Positions 60,710-64,000 of a stretch of 64,000 nucleotides of DNA are shown here, one piece after another (positions within the stretch are counted from its first letter, which is position 1; the number at the start of each line of letters is the position of its first letter). The DNA comes from Myxococcus stipitatus DSM 14675. GTDB lineage: Bacteria > Myxococcota > Myxococcia > Myxococcales > Myxococcaceae. The stretch is from assembly GCF_000331735.1 (NCBI RefSeq), contig NC_020126.1, forward strand, positions 1,302,001 through 1,366,000. The letters are read 5' to 3'. The notes below the pieces were generated by a model. It was not told the DNA's origin. It saw nothing but the letters and a program-made list of their open reading frames with translations, and did no database searches. A program made the position numbers and the translations under genes.

Positions 60710-60910
60710 GGCCGACGGACCGTAGCCTCGCGGCTCCGTGAGGAGCAACCTTCGTGGTGAAGGGGCGAGCGAACAGCCGAGCCCTGGCGGCTGGTGGGAC
60801 GCGGTGCGCTGCTCTCGTTGCTTGTGAGGCCGGGGTGGGCCTCGTACCATCCGGCCACCTTTCGCGCGCTGGAGCGCGAGCGGAGGCCGGGAGCGGGCCT
60901 CACTCTTGCG

Positions 60911-62413
60911 ATGAACGCGACCGCGGCACCCGAGGTGGACACCGGTGAGGTGAGGGCCCGTGCCCTGAAGGGCATGATCGTGCTGGTGGCGCGCACGCTG
61001 GCCTCGCAAGGGCTGCGCGTCGTGAGCGCCCTGGTGCTCTCCCGTCTGTTGTTCCCGTCCGACTATGGCCTGTTTGGAATTGTCTCGTACGCGGCCTCCC
61101 TGGGCGTGTTCCTGGGCGACCTGGGCCTGAGCGCGGCGCTGGTGCGCCAGCCGCACGAGCCCACGCAGGACGAGACCTTCACCATCTTCTGGTGCCACCA
61201 GGCGCTCACGGCCGTCATCGTCGCGGCGGTGTGTGCGTTGGCTCCGCGGCTCACGGAAGGGTACGCGCTGGGTCCTGGCGCGGTGCCCATGGTGTGTGCG
61301 CTGGCGCTGGGGCTGTTCCTGTCCTCGTTGCGAGTGATTCCGCTGATGGCGCTGGAGCGGAAGCTGGCCTTCCCGGCGATCGCCCGCGCGGAGCTGGTGG
61401 AGAACCTGGCGCAGGTGGCCTGCACGCTGGCGTTCGCCTGGGCGGGGATGGGCGCGTGGGCGCTGGCCCTGGGCGCGCTGGTCCGAGGCGTCGTGGGCCT
61501 CGTGTGCATCTGGTGGGCGTCGCCCTGGCGTCCGCGCGGGGTGTTCCGGCTGGAGGTGTTGCGGCGCCTGCTGGGCTTCGGGTTGGCGTTCCAGCTCCCG
61601 CCGCTGGTGGCGGCGCTGGTGGCGGGGTGGGTGCCGCTGGTGGTGGGGCACGTGCTGGGCAAGGAGAGCGTGGGCCTGGTGAACTGGGCCTGGGCGCTGG
61701 CCTCCACGCCGATGATGTTGAGCGCGGTGCTCAACCGCGTGGCGTTCCCCGCCTACTGCCGCTTGCAGGATGACCCGGCGGGGTTCGCGGAGTACCTGGC
61801 GACCTCGCTGCGGCGGCTGTCCACGGTGCTGCTCCTGGCGCTCCCGGTGGCGGTGATGGGGATGCCGGTGGTGGTGCCGCTGTTCTTCGGGGACCGGTGG
61901 AGCGCGGCGGTGCCGCTGGTGCAGTGGTTCAGCCTGGAGTGCCTGCTCGTCACGCTGACGGGGCTGCTCGCGACGGCGCAGAACGCGGGAGGTCGGCCCT
62001 GGGAGCGGCTGGTGGTGGTGGTGGGCGTGGGCGTGGCGAAGTGGGGCCTGGGGACGTGGGCCATCCACCGCTTCGGGCTGGCGGGCATCGGGCCCATGGG
62101 GGTGACGGTCTCGCTGGCGGAGGTGTGGGTGACGGCGTGGCTGGTGTCCCGGCTGAACCCGGCGCTGCGCGGGTTGGTGTTCCAGGTGGTGGAGCCCGTG
62201 GTCTTCGTGGGGTTGTTGCTGGCGGGGACCTTCGTGGCGGTGGAGGCGTGGGTGATGGAAGGCGCGCTGGTGCGCTGGGTGGCGGGGGTGGGGGTGTTCA
62301 CGTTGTTGCTGCTGGTTCGCGAGCGGGTTCCCGGGACGCTGTCGCTCCTGGGCGTGCTGCGCGACATCCTGGCGTTCGTCCGTTCGCGGCGAGCCGCCAC
62401 AACAGGGATGTGA
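60911..62413 (+). CDS. wzx: Wzx-type lipid-linked oligosaccharide flippase (MOP superfamily)
   Basis: A 500-residue inner-membrane protein with 12-14 predicted TM helices, moving undecaprenyl-linked repeat units to the periplasm. GMIVLVARTLASQGLRVVSA and SRLLFPSDYGLFGIVSYAAS match the start of Polysacc_synt-type flippases. LGLSAALVRQ and FPAYCRLQDDPAGFAEYL are further family-like segments. ATG at 60911 (MNATAAPEV). It shares a 201-bp divergent region with the methyltransferase and precedes two GT2 genes on the same strand. The symbol is by family. Confidence 0.87.
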   Translation: MNATAAPEVDTGEVRARALKGMIVLVARTLASQGLRVVSALVLSRLLFPSDYGLFGIVSYAASLGVFLGDLGLSAALVRQPHEPTQDETFTIFWCHQALTAVIVAAVCALAPRLTEGYALGPGAVPMVCALALGLFLSSLRVIPLMALERKLAFPAIARAELVENLAQVACTLAFAWAGMGAWALALGALVRGVVGLVCIWWASPWRPRGVFRLEVLRRLLGFGLAFQLPPLVAALVAGWVPLVVGHVLGKESVGLVNWAWALASTPMMLSAVLNRVAFPAYCRLQDDPAGFAEYLATSLRRLSTVLLLALPVAVMGMPVVVPLFFGDRWSAAVPLVQWFSLECLLVTLTGLLATAQNAGGRPWERLVVVVGVGVAKWGLGTWAIHRFGLAGIGPMGVTVSLAEVWVTAWLVSRLNPALRGLVFQVVEPVVFVGLLLAGTFVAVEAWVMEGALVRWVAGVGVFTLLLLVRERVPGTLSLLGVLRDILAFVRSRRAATTGM

Positions 62414-62421
62414 GGCATTCG

Positions 62422-63372
62422 ATGGCGAAGGCAGACCTGATCATCTCCATTGTCAATCACAGCAACCCCGAGCTGCTGCACGACTGCCTGCGCACGCTGT
62501 TCGCGACGACGCGGGACTGCACCTTCGAGGTGTGGGTGGTGGACAACGCGACGGATGGGCGAGGCGTGGAGGCGATGCGCCGCGACTTCCCGCAGGTGCG
62601 CTGGTTGTTCAACACGGAGCGCAAGGGATTCTCGGCCAATCACAACCAGGTGCTGAGGCAGGCGCACGGGCGCTACATCTGCATCTTCAACGACGACACC
62701 ATCGTGCACGAGGGCGCGTTCGACGCGCTCGTGCGCTTCATGGATGAGAACCCGCGCGTGGGGATGGCGGGGGCGCGGCTGTTGAACGCGGATGGCACGG
62801 TGCAGAACTGCACCTTCCGCCCCATGTCCTTGTCGGGGCAGTTGTTCGACCTGGTCTTCCTGCCGCGCCCGCTGCACTTCCTGAAGCAGATGGAGATCGA
62901 CCCGGCGCAGTACGGGCATGAGGAGGCCCGGGTGAACTGGGTGCTGGGTGCCTGCATCGTCGTGCGGGATGAGACGCTGGCGGAGGTGGGGCTGCTCGAC
63001 GAGGCGATGTCGCCGTTGGGGAACACGGAAGACACGGACTGGTGTGTGCGGGCGTGGAAGGCGGGCTGGGAGGTGGCGTTCTGCCCGGAGGCGGTGATTA
63101 CGCACCTGTCGAGCCGCTCGTTCCGTCCTTCCGCGACAGGGCCGGACAAGGTGCGGGTGGAGTTGTGGCGCACGCGGGTGGCGTACTTCCGCAAGCACCA
63201 TGGCCGGCTGCAGGAGTGGATGCTGCGCGCCATCCTGGTGGGGACGTTGCCGTACAACTCGATGGTGCTGACGCAGACGTTGTTGCGAGGGCGGATGGCG
63301 CTGCCGGAGTTCCGCAGGCAGCTCTCCACGTTCCTGCGCATCTCCGAGATGGGCCTGCGGGCGCGGGTCTGA
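62422..63372 (+). CDS. Glycosyltransferase family 2 (rhamnosyltransferase-like)
   Basis: A 316-residue GT-A enzyme, beginning ADLIISIVNHSNPELLHDCL. WVVDNATDG and CIFNDDTIVHEGAFDALV include the metal-binding Asp residues, and VLGACIVVRDETLAEVGLLDE followed by NTEDTDWCVRAWKAGWEV is the acceptor/base region typical of rhamnosyltransferase-like GT2. A C-terminal amphipathic tail (about 250-316) may contact the membrane. It starts 9 bp after wzx, so they are probably co-transcribed. Confidence 0.87.
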   Translation: MAKADLIISIVNHSNPELLHDCLRTLFATTRDCTFEVWVVDNATDGRGVEAMRRDFPQVRWLFNTERKGFSANHNQVLRQAHGRYICIFNDDTIVHEGAFDALVRFMDENPRVGMAGARLLNADGTVQNCTFRPMSLSGQLFDLVFLPRPLHFLKQMEIDPAQYGHEEARVNWVLGACIVVRDETLAEVGLLDEAMSPLGNTEDTDWCVRAWKAGWEVAFCPEAVITHLSSRSFRPSATGPDKVRVELWRTRVAYFRKHHGRLQEWMLRAILVGTLPYNSMVLTQTLLRGRMALPEFRRQLSTFLRISEMGLRARV

Positions 63373-63373
63373 C

Positions 63374-64000
63374 ATGCCGTTCTTCTCGGTCGTCATCCCG
63401 ACGTACAACCGGGCGCGGCTGTTGGAGCGGACGCTCGCGTCGGTGTTCGCGCAGGAGGAGCGGGATTACGAGGTGCTCGTCGTGGATGACGGCTCCTCGG
63501 ACGACACGCTGGAGGTGCTGGGGCGGCTCGGCGAGAAGGTGCGAGTGCTCCAGCAGGCCAACGCGGGCCCGGGCGCGGCGCGCAACCTGGGCATCCAGGA
63601 GGCCCGGGGCGAGTACGTGGTGTTCCTGGACAGCGATGACCTGTGGTTCCCGTGGACGCTCGCGGTGTACCGGCAGGTGTTGCGAGAGCAGGGGATGCCC
63701 GCGGTGGTGATGGGCTCGTCGGTGACGTTCCAGAAGGAGGACGAGCTGGCGCGGGTGGCGCGAGAGCCCCTGAACGTGGTGCCCTTCCGGGACTATCTGG
63801 CGAGCGCGGGGGACACGACGCCGCGCACGGCGTGTGTCCTGGCGGTGAGGACGGAGGCGCTGCGGCGCGTGGAGGGCTTCACGCCGTTGCGCATCGTCGC
63901 CGAGGACTACGATTTGCTGTACCGGCTGGGGACCGAGCCTGGGTTTGCCTGGGTGCGTGCGCCGCTCGCGGTGGGCTACCGGAAGCACGAGGGCTCCGAG
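63374..64000 (+). CDS. Glycosyltransferase family 2, cut by the window edge
   Basis: The first 209 residues of a GT-A enzyme; the frame is open at base 64000. FFSVVIPTYNRARLLERTL, VLVVDDGSSDDTLEVLG, NAGPGAARNLGIQEARGEYV and VFLDSDDLW (DxD-type metal site) are classic GT2 motifs, and EDYDLLYRLG gives the likely catalytic acid region. It begins one base after the preceding stop, showing that the operon and the locus continue to the right. Confidence 0.87.
   Translation, partial: MPFFSVVIPTYNRARLLERTLASVFAQEERDYEVLVVDDGSSDDTLEVLGRLGEKVRVLQQANAGPGAARNLGIQEARGEYVVFLDSDDLWFPWTLAVYRQVLREQGMPAVVMGSSVTFQKEDELARVAREPLNVVPFRDYLASAGDTTPRTACVLAVRTEALRRVEGFTPLRIVAEDYDLLYRLGTEPGFAWVRAPLAVGYRKHEGSE

Noticed and set aside
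60826-60843. Inverted repeat gaggcc-N6-ggcctc between the methyltransferase and wzx
   Set aside because: The arms are only 6 bp and GC-rich, with no T-run and no placement relative to a promoter.
1-64000. tRNA, rRNA, CRISPR arrays, insertion sequences, prophage genes
   Set aside because: None was seen: no repeat-spacer pattern, no transposase or integrase motifs and no cloverleaf-like sequence in the intergenic gaps. Absence is by eye only.

Overview
The window is high-GC DNA with tightly packed genes, almost no long intergenic space and frequent GTG starts. It carries Lhr, Mfd, a sensor kinase with a receiver at its N-terminus, a zinc-ribbon Ser/Thr kinase, DUF420 and DUF2167 proteins, many lipoproteins and a Wzx/Wzy polysaccharide locus. 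This combination points to a myxobacterium (Myxococcota, most likely Myxococcaceae). That placement is inferred from gene content and base composition only. I saw no rRNA, tRNA, CRISPR array, insertion sequence or phage gene. The window opens inside one gene and closes inside another.

Layout: (1) 1-7589, leftward: an edge-truncated metal-binding lipoprotein, a peptidoglycan amidase, and a heavy-metal RND efflux operon (outer-membrane channel, His-rich adaptor, pump) headed by a small Cys-rich exported protein. (2) 7669-16225: a cysteine-synthase-family enzyme, a receiver-PAS-histidine kinase whose receiver has lost its phosphorylation residues, the large helicase Lhr, a metallophosphoesterase and a DUF420 membrane protein. 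(3) 16396-25855, rightward: five contiguous exported genes related to the planctomycete-type cytochrome/DUF1501 sets, ending in a 1246-residue FG-GAP lipoprotein. (4) 25930-37000: mixed metabolism, including an EamA transporter, a stand-alone LigD-type polymerase, a ferritin-like protein, two tandem lipoproteins with a TIKI/ChaN-like domain, HutF with an M20 deacylase, a flavodoxin-fold reductase and a DUF2167 protein, followed by a strong terminator. (5) 37070-43106: mfd, a second PAS histidine kinase, a small acidic exported protein and a monoheme cytochrome c. (6) 43206-64000: a surface-polysaccharide locus with a membrane glycosyltransferase, a glycosyltransferase-methyltransferase fusion, a Wzc-type tyrosine kinase, a Wzy-like polymerase, a Wzx flippase, nine stand-alone glycosyltransferases, a methyltransferase and an embedded Ser/Thr kinase. 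It continues past the right edge.

How the genes work together: the metal-efflux genes would form one envelope-spanning export complex with accessory periplasmic metal binders. The five-gene set in region 3 looks like one secreted or surface assembly: two CXXCH proteins, one Tat substrate and a repeat-rich lipoprotein. It is the best candidate here for an under-described system. In region 6 glycosyltransferases would build a lipid-linked repeat unit, Wzx would flip it, the Wzy-like protein would polymerise it and the Wzc kinase would control chain length and export. No Wza-type export channel is present in the window.
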